Below are positions 1-12,700 of a stretch of DNA of 64,000 nt, piece by piece. A program made the translations under genes and the position numbers. The notes under the pieces were generated by a model, which worked only from the letters and a program-made list of their open reading frames with translations, ran no database searches and was not told the origin of the DNA. Positions within the stretch are counted from its first letter, which is position 1. Each line of letters starts with the position of its first letter. Origin of the DNA: Aphelocoma coerulescens (taxonomy: Eukaryota > Chordata > Aves > Passeriformes > Corvidae); NCBI RefSeq assembly GCF_041296385.1, contig NW_027184085.1, positions 59,120,109 to 59,184,108 on the forward strand. Direction: 5' to 3'.

Positions 1-520
1 TGCTGTGGTTTGACAAACTACTGGCATTTTCTTGGATGATTTTCACAAAGTTAGTAGTGTATAGGGGCTTACAAACCTCTACATCTTTGTCTTGTCATAA
101 ATATGGTTTTTGCATACTGTTGTTTATATTCAAGAATTGAAAGATCTTAGTGCCTGTGTGTGAAGGAATTTTTGTTTTCAAAGAATTAAAAATGAGAGAG
201 GATCATTTACAAAAAGATTTTTTTTCTGCTGTTCAGTTGACATGAAGGCAAAGACAACTTGCAAGACACAAGGGTGGAATGTTTGAGTCACTGGTTACAA
301 ACTTCGGTAACTCCTGAAGAACACTCAGATGCTAATTTTAGAGAGTCTGTAACATGGGATAATAAAGGCATGGGATGAATCATAACGGTGAATAATATCT
401 GGTACTCAAACATCATATTTTGTCTGATAATCTCAAAGTACCTTACTGATACTTAATTATTTAACTCCCACAACATCCAAGAGAGGTAGATAAATATTAA
501 TACACCTTGCAAGAGATAGG
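1..520. other. Anonymous AT-rich sequence
   Basis: No reading frame, RNA gene or repeat that I can name. The right edge is set by the start of the LTR at about 521. Confidence 0.5.
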
Positions 521-1112
521 TCTTACAGTTTAAGCCCAGCTGGCAAATAAGCACCACACAGCTGCCTGTTCAAGTTCACCTCTCCTCTCCACCACAGTGG
601 TATAGGAAGAAAAATCAAAAGGAAAACTTGTGGGTTGAGATAAGAAAAGTTTGATCATTGAAAACAAAATAGAATATAATAATGATCGTAAATATAAATA
701 ATAATGATAATAAAAAGTGAAAGAATAAACCTGAAAAAAGTGATGCACAATACAATTCCTCACCACCCTCTGACCGATGCATGACTCCGGTTCTTGAACC
801 CAGATCTGCCTCCCTTCTGAGTAGCACCTCTAGTTTACATACTGGATATGACGTTTGGGTCACCTGTCCTGGCTATTCTCCTTCAGAGTTTTTCTTTTGT
901 GTACTCCTAACTGACTGAGCATGAGACACACACACACAATATCAATCAATCAAACAAACAAATATATATATAATCCTTGATTTAGGCTAAATATGACTTA
1001 AAAAAACCCAAAACATTGGTGTTATCTACATTATTACCATTCTGAATCCAAAACACAACAATGCACCAGCCACTGAGAAGAAATGAACTCTATCTCAGCT
1101 GAAACCAGGACA
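521..1112 (-). mobile_element. Solo LTR of an avian endogenous retrovirus
   Basis: Read on the minus strand, the element starts at 1112 with TGTCCTGGTTTCAGC followed by a GATAGAGTT-like stretch, the start of an LTR family that I recognise from many bird genomes. Reading the plus strand from the other end, the AAGCACCACACAGC, GTGGGTTGAGATAAG, GATGCACAATACAATT and CTGACCGATGC blocks occur in the order expected for that LTR. A TATA-like segment lies near 832-842. No internal region is attached, so it is a solo LTR. A CA repeat and an ATATAT run at about 928-972 interrupt it, and the flanks show no clear target duplication, which suggests an old copy. The left boundary is good to about 10 bases. 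Family recognition is from memory, not alignment. Confidence 0.8.
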
Positions 1113-4100
1113 TTAATTCACTCTGGAAGAAGATTTGAAAGAAGCTGTAAATCTATTTATGACAGTTTGAATATTCTCAGTTAGGCAAGTCTTGACTTTC
1201 AATCTATGTGGTAGAGAATCCTGTGTTGGTACACCAAATGAATAAGAAGGTTTACAGCAGCATTTTGGAGATAGGTAAAGAGAAGGAGGGTCCTTTTCCA
1301 TGACAGAACTTGGTGATGGATTAAGAATCAGGTCTTCCTTTCCCTTGCTGATTTCCCCATCATTTAGCCAGGATTTTTGAATTGCATTCTTAAAAGTAGT
1401 ATTTTTTTCTTGATGTTACTAAGCAGCAATATTTCTGAAGTCCACTGACAGTTACACACGCACATAAAGTTCAGCTGGGTTTCAGTACAATTTCAAAAAG
1501 TAACATTTCAATCCATTTGAACTCAAAAGATAATTCTGATCTTCAGTTGTTCATTGGCTAAGAAACTTCATTATAAATTACTATTTCATATACCATTGAA
1601 TAGATTCACTGAGTTGTTTTACTCAAGGGTAAACACAAACTACTGGCAATCCCATCTGGTTTTAGCTTGTCCTGCTTCACCCTGCAGTGCTATTTCGTGA
1701 GCATGTCTTGGCGGAACATAATTTAATGAATTCTTGGCCTTATTGGCCCTGGCTCTTGACACGCTTATTTTATATTATATGGGATTACTGTGGTAATTTT
1801 CCTGGAGTCTTTTTTTTTCTGGATTACTCAACAATTATCTTGACTCTTTTGGCTCTTGCATACACCCTGTTACTTTCCTAGAATTCTCTTCTGTGACCTT
1901 ACTGATCTTGACTAATCTGTAAGATGAAACCCAGCAATAAGCTCTGCTTTAGAGGCATACTGTTGCCTAGAAATAGCAGCTTTTCTTCACAGGGTAAAAA
2001 AAAATATTACTTCAACATAAGAATATGTTTCCCAACGCTCTGTCTTACACCGTGATACAAATAAATTCTAATCAAATTTGAATTATTCATGATCAATATT
2101 TTTGGCTTTTTCTAAAACTTCTGTGAGGCTATTTTCATTACAGAGCTATTTCAGTCCGTTTTGATAGGAGAAAGAAAAAATCACAACATTAACAGAAAAC
2201 ATGTCTTGGCTATAATAATACTCATATGTTTTATTTCCTGTTTCTTCTACCTAGCAGGAATGGATAACCAGACAATAATCATGTTCCAATTTCTCTGTAA
2301 TTTGGTTTCCAAAAAACAGATTATGTTGGTATTGTGACTTGAGAGTTCTATTCTTTGTTGGAAGTACATTGATCAAGATCTTAAACTGTGTATTTTAGGA
2401 GCAGCCTGTACAAATTGTTTTGGGACTTAAAGGAAATCCTGATTCCAGGTCTTTCTCACATGAATTTTCTCCCACTGTAGTTAGGAGTGATGATTATAAT
2501 TCAGGTTTTGTTTAAGAATGAGAAGTGTTGTTCTCTAGTTCAAGTACCTTTCATGTCATTATGGTTTCTGTGACACTGAACTATCTGATGGTATTTAGGT
2601 CATTGTGATTAAACAGAAATGTCTTAAAAATTTAGAAAATTTTATTAAGTTTAGACTGGTCTGACACAGCAATGTTAAAATTCATTCTCTGATATCTGTT
2701 TACGTGTAATCTATATTCAGAATATGAGATAAAAAGAAAAATATTTATTTTGTGACAAATTAATTTTGAAGACCCATTTCTGTCCTTAAATTATGTTTTC
2801 CACATTGTACTTTAAAGAGGGACTCAATTCAGACAGACTTAATTCAGAATATCAAGGGTTACAAAAACCCTCAATTTTCATGTATCTCCTCTGCTAAATT
2901 TCAAAGTCCTAATTGTTATTTAAGTGTTTCTTCCTGTTGAAATATTCAAAGAAGCAGATATATTTTACTGAAACCTTTAAGTTTTAGCATGAAAAGTTGG
3001 TAATTTTTTTAATGAGCTCTGAAACTAGAGATCTTTGTTTTATCAGGAGTAAATACATTTACTAAATTAATGCTATATATAAATTCTCCTTTACTTTTCA
3101 AAGATCCATCAGAAGACTAGGTATCTATTTTTCTTTTCTTTTAAATTTAGATCTGTTAAAAATGCTTGTGGACTATAACACTCTTGAAAAGATGATATTA
3201 GCTGAAACCATGATGGAAAATTCTTTTATTAACATCTGTGAGCTTCTTGATCTGTTCTAAAAAATGAGAAGATTTTACTGTGGTCTGAGCTTGGAAGCTC
3301 CTGCCTTTGCTTTTGCAATATAATCTTCTCTGTATTTCATAGACCAGGGGCCAGAGGAAATCCAGTTATGGCAATAAATTATGGTATCTTGAATCATACC
3401 AACCTACTCACTGAGATGAGTCTCAAATATCAATATGAAAAAAAAAATTACAAAGAAATTTATTTTTGACAAAGTTCTTACATGTTTTTTTTATTTCTAC
3501 AGCTGTTATAATGGCTTAGGCATGGAGTTGGATATACAGCCAAATTCAGAAAAAAATTCCACTGTTTGCAAGCCTGACAATTTGAGAAAACTAGTTTGTA
3601 CGTCTGTTTTTTCACGCAATTTTGGCCAGTAGGAATGTGGAACTGAAAAACGTAAAATGTGTTGAATAACGTGGGAAGAGTGGGCTGCACCTTTAACAGG
3701 AAGGTTAGCAAATTCACACACACAATCCCTGTACAAACTAGCTTCAAATGCTTAGGCAGGAAAGTGCTGGTCCAGAATTTTCTTCACTAAGCCCCAAACT
3801 AAAGAAAAAAAAAAAAAAAAAGAATAAAATTCAGTGAAGAGCTCTGAAGTTCGCAACAGTTTTGGGTGTTGGGTTGGTTTTACAAGTTTGGTATAACTGG
3901 CCAACTTATTCAGCTTGAAAAATTAACTGCTTTGCAGAAATGTTTTGGGTTTTTCACAGATGCAGTAATAAATACACAGCCTGGGGACTTGGATTGCATC
4001 CCTGACTTCAAACACAGCCCTTAGCCACAAGGCCCTCTAGCACATTAATGATTGGTTAATTGGAATGTAGGTATTAATGTGTTGAGTGTCAAATGTGTCT

Positions 4101-5984
4101 GAAAGATGCATTCAGCCTTCCAATAAAAAAGAAGTTCCACATTCATGCCTTGGAGCCTGAAACTGCCAAAAGGTACATACTGAATGCAAAGAAGTAAACA
4201 AGGGCAAAAGATTAAATTTTATGCTATGGAGATCTCAAGTGTACCTTGAATATTTTCAGACTTAGGTTCAAACCACACTCAAGTAGCCCCTGAAAAAAAA
4301 TCCGCTGTGATTTCAGTATTAGAATTTATGGGATCTGTGATGATATGAGAGTCTAGGTTTTTCATTAACAGGAGTTACCATTCTGGTTTGAGCATTAACA
4401 TACCTCACAAAAACCATATGTAACAGCTATTGTGTTATAACATCCCTGAATCTTGTCACTACTCACAGAATATCTGTGAATCCACCTGCTTTATCTAGAT
4501 ATTTAAAATGTCATTTTAGTAGATTACACATGTTATATGGATCTGCAGCATAAGACTGAACCTTATCCAGTCTATGAAATTCTAGGGCAAAAAGGAATTT
4601 TAGTTGTTCAGTTCTAGCAGAAGTTTTTAATTTACTTGGTTTTTTTGGAAGACACCAACTTAAATATGAAAACACAGGATTTTTTTTTCATACTGATCAA
4701 TTGGGGGCAAAATTTCATAAATCTAGGAGGAGATATACCTCAAAGAAATTAATTTTTATATTTAAAGAAGATGAAAGTCAAGGTTTTCAGTGAAATTAAT
4801 CTATTAGAGCACTTATGAAATATTGAAGAATCATGCTGAATCCCTCCTCCAAGTAGATGTATCGAAGAGTTTTTAGACATCTCAAAACATGATATAAACA
4901 GCTTCTAAATACCAGTGTTTTCTACCTAAGAAATATTTTATGAATAACAAAGCTGAATTGCTCTTAAGAAGAACTCTCAAGCAAATGATCCCCATAGTCT
5001 ACAGTGGAGACAATTCCATCATCTACAAGCTTTTGGCTGGCCCACTTCTGCTGCACCATAGTGCAGGTGTAATGAGGAAAGCATCAACTGTGCTTTAGCT
5101 GACAACATATATTATACAAACTAATAAATAAAATCATATGCACACTGTAACTTTTTACTGAGGATATCTTCCTACTAAAAAAAAATGTGAAGGTTTTTGC
5201 TACCAAGACTGATACATCAATATTGACTTGCAGCTTCTCTAGTAATAACTCATTGTTCTGAAAATTGTGTACAGCTGAAAGGAAAAAAATGGTATACGCC
5301 ATTATACTTGACTGTAAAGACTGTAAGGAAGAGATTTATTTTGTGTTTTACTTTGTGGGCAATTATGTTTAGTGAACTGTGATTTTGAAGAAAAATGCTG
5401 TTGTTTTCTTCTTTTTTTTTATTTTTTTTTACAATTAGAAAAAACAACAACTCTGAACTGTGTTGGGAAGTGTTTATGTCTGTAAAATACTACTCTTTTG
5501 CTTTTCTAAGCCAAACACTTAGCATCCAGTGACTCAACATAGATGGCACGTTATATATAGAGAAGGGCTTCCAAAGTAAGTAAATAAATACTTAGTTTGA
5601 ATGGACTCTTAGTACCATGGCACTTCATGGAACAAAGACCCATTTGGTGATGTTGACTTGCTTTGTCTGCCTCCCTTGACAGTGTAAAGGTATCACATGC
5701 TGTCCTCTGACAAGAGAGCCTCAGCTAACCTCTAATCTTGCAGTTGTGCCTCCATAGGTGGATGCTCACCCCTCTGTGTATCCCCAGAGGAGTCATCAGG
5801 ACAATGAGAATACTGCTATTCATTTGCATGGATCCTGGTCCTGAACTGGAGCCTCAACTAGCTGCTGGATAAGTGAGTAGTGAATAGGATCTGGTAGCTA
5901 GCTCAATCCCATAGCTGTATTCCCTGTGTTTCTTATTTTGATTCAGGTTTTGAAAGGCAATGGCAGTTGTTCTGCACTGTTATG
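1113..5984. other. Anonymous AT-rich sequence, no gene seen
   Basis: About 4.9 kb with only short chance reading frames. It holds a poly-A run at 3805-3821. The stretch around 4020-4120 is rich in ATTA/TTAATG-type homeodomain-like words and could be conserved non-coding DNA, but that is a guess without alignment. Confidence 0.5.
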
Positions 5985-6174
5985 TGTCATGGGTTAGCAA
6001 GCATAGTCCCGGAAATGATGTTCTTGCAAAGAGGTGCTTACAGCTCCCTTATGACCTGACAGAACCTATCAGCTGGCTAGTTTGAATATGGACAATCTTT
6101 TAAGCCACTTAAAATTTTGACCATCTTTGTGGTCCACAATTTAAGAATGGACAAAGCCTGGGGGAAGGCTGTCT

Positions 6175-6370
6175 CGTTTCCAGTGCTGGGACAGCTGGCT
6201 GCAGGGCCTGCATGGGGCCTGGCGGGCCCAGGCCAGGGCCTGTTTGGGCCAGGCTGGGCCGGGCCACGGCCATCCTGGAGCCGATGGGCCCTGTTCCACC
6301 TGTGCCCCCCCCCCCACCCCTGCTACATGCAGATGGAGTGGCCCGGCTCCCCCTCTCCAGTGTGGCCAAG
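6175..6370. repeat. GC-rich GGGCC-type block inside the LTR
   Basis: A dense succession of GGCCTG, GGGCCAGG and GGGCC words in an otherwise AT-rich landscape, followed by a C run. Several strands can fold on themselves because GGCC is palindromic. It belongs to the LTR (probably U3) and is not a gene. Reading frames on both strands here give only Gly/Pro/Ala-rich translations. Confidence 0.7.
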
Positions 6371-7218
6371 ATTCAGCTGAAGCTGCTCTTCTGCCTGGCA
6401 AAGATCATGTGACCAACAGTGATAAGTGACATTCCAGCTGCAAGGCCTGGGTGAGATTAACCCTGTTAGTGCTGCGAAGAGCTGAAAACCTGAGGGCGGA
6501 GAAAGAGGAGATGCTTAAAGCTGAAATTCTGTTGTAAAGCTATGGTGGTGATAGACTATGATATATCAGAGTACCCGTTGTAATTTCATGAAGGCATGGG
6601 GGGTGGAGCATTCAAACTGTACTTGTGAGAAAAAGCACCTGTGCTGGAATAAGCAGATGCTGAAGCAGCTGTAATTTGATGAGAAGTTTGAACAGGGAGA
6701 TGAAGACTCTTGCTCCAAATCGGAAGGAGAAGACCTGTGTTCCTAGAGATACTACCAGAGATAGTCTTAGAGATGAAGATGATGAAGATCCTTTTTGCTC
6801 CCCAGAAAGGAGGAGGGCCTCTATTCTTAGAGATGAAAATGCTCCCAGAGATGGGTGAAGAGAACTTTTGTTTCTGAATGGCTCAACCTTAAAATTGTAC
6901 CCCAGTAGCTCAAGACTGGACTCTCAAAAGCAGTTTTGGGAAAAGCTGCAAGTCATGGGAAGGGACTTTCACATGAAGCGAGCAGAGAACCAACCCGGGC
7001 AACTGTCTCGTTGTCATAATGTCTCCATAGCATGAGCAAGAGAGACTCCTCTCCCTAAATGGACTGAACAAGGTTATTATGGAGGTGGCAAACAGACTGA
7101 ACATCTCAAGGGTTGTCTTTTTGCATTGTCAGTGGGAGAAGGGAGAAAGGTGGGAGGAGGAGAAGTGTTCTGAAGGTGTGGTATGATTTTTTTTTTTTTT
7201 TCCTCTTTTAGGTCTGTT

Positions 7219-7224
7219 AATAAA
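7219..7224 (+). promoter_or_regulatory. LTR polyadenylation signal AATAAA
   Basis: Canonical hexamer in the expected place, about 100 bases before the LTR 3' end and followed by T-rich and GT-rich sequence (TTCAAGTTTTGTGCC), as at a poly(A) site. Confidence 0.65.
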
Positions 7225-7325
7225 CTTCTTTATATTCTTTCAAGTTTTGTGCCTGATTTGCTTTCTCCTAGTTCTTATCTCACAGAAGGTAAATAGTAAT
7301 GAGTATTTTGGACCAAACCACTACA

Positions 7326-9471
7326 CCAAATCGGTGTTTCTGCCCAGTTTTTGAACTGAACCCGCTACATTAGGAAAATTGTTTTGCGTTGGAGTTTCAC
7401 ACCTGATGCTTTCTTTCATTTTTTTCAACCATTTTTGTTTCTTTCTAATTATTTGAAATAAATTTTCCTTTTTTTCTTCTCTAGATCCTAGACACCTGTC
7501 CATGAAACAGGAGGTGATGTCAGGTACATGCTAACTTAGATCAGTACTTAATTAACTAAAGCTGGCAAAGCATTACCCATTTGGGGTAGTTTCTTCTACA
7601 GTAATTATTTAAAACAAGCTATTAATTTATCTGTTCCTATCTGCTGGAAACCACAAAGAATGAGAATTATTGTCAGTAATTTTTAATTGTTATGGGTTTT
7701 AAGTATTTCTACTATAACCTATTACACCAGTGAGATAATTGCACCATGTGTGCTTTGTTCATGTTTTGATTAAGAGATGACTGGCGCCATCATGCCCATA
7801 CTGTTGAACTTAGTGCAAAAAATTGGACTGCTCTTGGAAAATGACATCAGCTTTTTTTTTACTGAGCTTTGGCTATGTATTGTTTTCCGTTAGTATATTT
7901 AAAAACTTGTTCATAGAGATTCTTATATCATAAAATAATAAGCAGTACCATCCAGGGATGAAAAATATTTCTCATGAGATCTGGACTAATTTGTAATTCT
8001 CCTGTTCTTACAAATTCAAAACACAGATTAGGAAACTTGGAAATTCATCCTTTTTTTTGCTCAATTTAATGCCATGAGTGAACATGCATTATTATATATG
8101 CAAGTATTGCAAAAAAGGTCAATTCTAGTATGCTAATATGCTAGTCTTTGTCAATTCATAGACTAGCATATGTTTGACACAAACCCCAGTGGTTATAATT
8201 TCACTTCTCTATAATTACGCAAATACAACCTGACCTAAACTTCAAAATAAATTTTGGTGTTATATGTCCACATGAAGTGAAAATTAAAACGTTTTTTCAC
8301 ATTTCTGTGGAGCAAAACTGACTCATAGCAAGAAATAAAATCAATTAGCATACTTTATATATGACTAACGTCTTTTTCAGGGGTCCTGTAAATATCTCTG
8401 TTCTAATTTGCTCTGCTTTCCTTTGAGAAGAGGCAGAATCCTGCTGTGCATTGGCCAAAGCCCAGCATTAAGCAATAGCCCCACACAGCCTGGCCTCTCT
8501 CAGAATTCCACATGCCTAGGCTGGTGTCTCAACCCAAACAAGGGCCCTCAGGGGTTACCTCTGAAAAAATACAACAGCAGGAGAGATATCTATGGCTACC
8601 ACTTTTTGAGCCTTCAGAGTTGAATGTCTCTGCATCTGATGTATCTTTCTGAGTAGGTCTAAGATATTAGGAAAAAACTCTCTCAGTGATCATACCTAAA
8701 GGAAGGTAATGGTCAACGTCAGGTGGTATAAAAGTCTAGAAGAACCCCTGGTCTATCTCAGTTTTACAGTTTTTGTGCACTGGCTCTTACTTTGGGGAAC
8801 AAGTAAGATAGGTAGCCAGGGGAAGATGTGTTCAGCTGAATCAGTATGTGCCATCCTTCTAGGCATGCAACAAATGCCTCATATCTAGCTAGGGTAAGTA
8901 ACAACAGTTATCAGAGGTGTGATTTTGAAAAGTTTTTCTCTTGTGGTATGCTTTTATTCATGTCTATAAACTTACAGTTAATTACATCTGAGTATATTTA
9001 GAGCATGTATTATGATGTATTTCCAGAAAGAGTAGGGAGTGTATTTTTGATTTTCTAATAGTATAAAAAAAGCTGCTTTATGACATCTTTGCTGCATTTA
9101 TCTTTATCTAAATATACCTCAGATGTGATTTCTGCTTAATCTGTTCATTGAATTAGTGATGATAATTGGTTAATTATTTGTTTCCAGCAAGGCATTATGA
9201 AGCATATATATTAAGTACAGTGGGAATCACATATTACAGTGCTAATTTGATAGGAAAAGCAGATTTTTGTGATATACTGAACCCAGGACAGCCCGTGGCA
9301 TCTGATTAGTACTACAGATACTAGAACAGCTAGCCTTAAGAAGGTTGAAAAGGTGTATTGATACAATATAAACTAAAAAGAACTAATCATAAAATGAAGA
9401 TTGAAATTTTTTTTCACTGGTTCTGGATTGAATTGTGAGGCAAATTGTGAGGCAAAATTATTTCCCAAGTT
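7326..9471. other. Anonymous AT-rich sequence with one strong hairpin
   Basis: No gene or named repeat is recognised. The only structure that I can support is the hairpin at 8118-8178, listed separately. A somewhat GC-richer patch at about 8410-8560 has no identity that I recognise. Confidence 0.5.
8118..8178. other. Inverted repeat / hairpin
   Basis: ATATGCTAGTCT at 8136-8147 is perfectly complementary to AGACTAGCATAT at 8160-8171, with a 12-base loop. GTCAA at 8118 and TTGAC at 8174 can pair outside the main stem with a bulge. A direct GTCAATTC word also occurs both before the stem and in the loop. It could be a small foldback element, a microRNA-like hairpin or chance. Confidence 0.6.
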
Positions 9472-9782
9472 TTCTTTTTCTTTTTCTTTTTCTTTTTCTT
9501 TTTCTTTTTCTTTTTCTTTTTCTTTTTCTTTTTCTTTTTCTTTTTCTTTTTCTTTTTCTTTTTCTTTTTCTTTTTCTTTTTCTTTTCTTTTTCTTTTTCT
9601 TTTTCTTTTTCTTTTTCTTTTTCTTTTTCTTTTTCTTTTTCTTTTTCTTTTTCTTTTTCTTTTTCTTTTTCTTTTTCTTTTTCTTTTTCTTTTTCTTTTT
9701 CTTTTTCTTTTTCTTTTTCTTTTTCTTTTTCTTTTTCTTTTTCTTTTTCTTTTTCTTTTTCTTTTTCCTTCTTTTTCTTTTC
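9472..9782. repeat. (TTTTTC)n hexanucleotide microsatellite
   Basis: About 310 bases of a near-perfect TTTTTC tandem repeat, roughly 50 units. One unit shortened to five bases near 9583-9587 shifts the phase, and slight decay occurs near 9765-9782. The strand asymmetry (all pyrimidine on plus, all purine on minus) makes it a mirror repeat able to form triplex DNA. The long Phe-Ser, Phe-Leu and Lys-Arg reading frames through it are artefacts of the period of six and are not genes. Confidence 0.98.
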
Positions 9783-12700
9783 TATTAAGGAAACTTTTGC
9801 TTCTAGTGTCTTCCAAACTTCTAAAAAATATTGAAAGATATAATTTCACTGCATAGAGCATTGCAGAAGGATCTGCCAGGCAATATTTCTGATTGAGACT
9901 GTATTGATCTGAGTGCTGCTGGCAATTGGCAGGCATACATTGTGCTGGTTTCAAAAGTTCTCCTTTGTCCTTTAGGTTCAGATGGTTTTTAGAGCACCCA
10001 AGGTGGGAGGTACTCCTTAATTTTTTGTATTTCACATGTTCTTTTATTTGAAATGAGCTGGACAGGTAATGAAAGAGAAAAAAAGGAGACAAACCCAAAA
10101 GCACATTAAACATGCCTCTTGTTTTGCCTACATTTCTGTTTTCACAGCAGTCTGAGTTTGTCTTTGCCTTGCTTTCTCTCCTGAAGGCTGGTACAGTGCC
10201 AGTGGTGCACGTAAGCCAGATGTTTGGAGGCTTGCAGAGTCTGCTACTTTGAAAAAGAAAAATGTTAGGGAAGAGACTTCTAATGGGGTAGACATTTGCT
10301 AATAAATGATGGAGTTCATTTTCTTTGCAGACATTCCTTTCTAACAGAAGGAAGATTCTTTCTTTAGCTTAAGGCTTATCTAGATTTAGCTGCATTCTTT
10401 TGTCCTCTGCACTAGAGATGTGAGCTCTATGGATGATACTGTGTGCTTTCTATGCTTCCTCCCTGCCGTCTGGGAAGCTGAATTCTTGTTACATGTTACT
10501 GCCGTGAACCATCCTGGACCAGATTTGCTCCTTAGACAGATTTACCCCTTGCTGAGTTGATATCAAAAGGCCCAAAATGCTAAATAAGCTCTATTTCAAT
10601 GTCTAGGAAATGGGACTGCTATCAGGCAACACTGGTAGCCATGCAGGATCAGGATCTAAATATGTGTTCTTGGTTAGAGGGTGTTTTTGGAATCTTCATT
10701 TCACCTTCAAACTAAATACAAAGGTTTAAATAAATATCAGTGCTGATTGTTTACAGCTTTCTCCCCACCACGGCTTTAAACATTTATTATTCTGACTCTT
10801 TTAAAATACACTAGCAGCTTTTATGGCTATATTAAGCAAACCTTTAGGGCAGCAGACAAGACAGGATATTATTCTGAGATTAAGGAAGGAAAATGAGAAG
10901 GAAGGATATGAACAAAGGCAGACTGAAGAGGAAGAGGATCACCCTCTTTTTCCACTGCTGGAGGAAACCACAGCCCCTATTGTGTGTGCTCTGAAAGTGA
11001 TTATCTCCAGTCACTGGTTCTCTCAGAGTCTAATCCACTGATTCATTGGCTTTTTCTCATCAGGGTTGGAAATGAGACATCAAAAAGCATTAATATCCAT
11101 TATACCAAAGAGCCACACCAAAGGGACCATTAGCTAATCTGCGTTAAAATATTTGCTGGTCAAATTTTGTTTCCCAAACATATTCTGAGGTGATAATTTA
11201 CTATTCTCAATACTTTCATTTTGCAGGGGGCTTGACAGCTATTGTGGAAATGAAATGTATCTGGCACTGAAACTTCATGTGCTATCACTTTGATTACATT
11301 ATATATATGCATCCAAGGACTGTGATTGTGGAACCACAGATGTCTGGGGCTTGGCTAATAAAAGACAGAATTGTCAGCTGCCCTGTGTCAAGGATAACCA
11401 TCTCTCTCTGGGAAGCAGAGACTGAAGCGCCAGACTTACATCCTCACACTGTGAGGTCTCTAATTAACTGCAGCACCCAGAGTGGGCTAGACTGAAATCA
11501 ATATATTAAGCCCCACTGCCAGTAAAAAATCCTCAAATACACTAGTAATTTAGAAACAGGAGCAATGTATGAGTATGAAAATACTACAATTTATCATTTT
11601 TTTTAGAGGCTGTTCAATGCTTTTCTAAGATTTGATAAGAATAATTTTTGTTTCTCTATTACAGGACCGTACTACCACACCTCTCCATTCATCACCCTAT
11701 TATACTAATTACTTGCTTAATTAAATGTTCTGTGCAATAGCAGTACCCAATGTGCATAACAGCAGTACGGAGAATGTCACAGCTCAATGCTGGGCTTTAG
11801 TTTTTGAGCTATCCAAAGTCTTCCACTACGGCTCAGTGCTCCTCTGTGCTAAAAGGGATTGTTCTTCCCTCACTTCCCCAGATTAGGGCTGCTTCCCTTG
11901 TTTGTGCTCCCAACTTTCCCACACCACCAAGGGGCCCAGGCAAGTTCCTCAGCTGCTCTGTCACAAGCTCTTGTCTGCCATCAGGATAGGTGGACATAAC
12001 TCAAAGGACTTGCCAAGAATTGTCTGCAAGTTGGATCTTTAGATTAAAGGGGTTTGAATACCCACTCTAAAGCTAAGGTGAACAAAAAAAAAAAAGTCAC
12101 AAATACGAAAGCTGCTCATGTTCTGGATCATTCTCTGTGAAACCCAGATTTGTGGCTGAGAAGAAGTACCTGTTCCTTCTGCTTGGTCTTGGCCCTTAGA
12201 CCCACATAAAATTTTTTTCCTTGTTGAGTGTCTTAGGTGCAATTAACTGTGAACAGTGTGGTTTCTCCTGGAAAGCAATGAAAGCGTTTGATAAATCAAA
12301 AACCACAATAACTGTAGAAAGTAGGTGTGGACAAGGCTCACTCCCTTTATGCTTTTTTATTAATTGACTCTATGAGTGGTTGGATACTTCCAACACAGAT
12401 TGCAGTTTGCAATGATGTGTAAAGCCATGTCTGTATTTTGTGCTAGCTCAACTACATTCAGCTCTAGATGAAGAGGATAGCAGCAGATAGAAGAGGACAA
12501 TGTTAAACTAGGCAGGGAACAGAAATAAACTTCTTTACTGTTTTATTATTTTGACTATAGGTTTCCAGTTCATTCTGCAGCCTTTGTATCAATTTTAATT
12601 CCTCAGTACTGTGATTGCTGTTCATTGAACATTGCCTGCATACAAGTGCAAGATAATTTTATCATTTGAGACTTCTATTTCCTGTTGCATTATACGTCTT

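Larger units (their letters stand above)
5985..7325 (+). mobile_element. Long solo LTR, ERVL-like
   Basis: The element begins TGTCATGGGTTAGC and ends GGACCAAACCACTACA. The reverse complement of the end (TGTAGTGGTTTGG) is an imperfect inverted copy of the start, as expected for LTR termini. A polyadenylation signal AATAAA lies at 7219-7224, about 100 bases before the 3' end, and a poly-T run precedes it at 7187-7201. The interior contains a GC-rich block (6175-6370) of GGGCC/GGCCTG repeats and a C run at about 6307-6315. At roughly 1.34 kb it is long for an LTR. The family looks like a passerine ERVL-type LTR. No target-site duplication is visible. Short reading frames over the GC block are composition artefacts. 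Confidence 0.8.

Noticed and set aside
6109..6430. Overlapping Gly/Pro/Ala-rich frames on both strands
   Set aside because: They lie in the GC-rich block of the ERVL-like LTR and have no domain or start context.
6676..6858. 60-codon acidic/basic frame with RDE repeats
   Set aside because: It falls inside the LTR and its repeats come from AGAGAT words; no evidence of coding.
9373..10113. Long minus-strand frame with Lys-Arg and Lys-Glu repeats, and plus-strand Phe-Ser/Phe-Leu frames
   Set aside because: Produced by the TTTTTC hexamer array, whose period of six never makes a stop.
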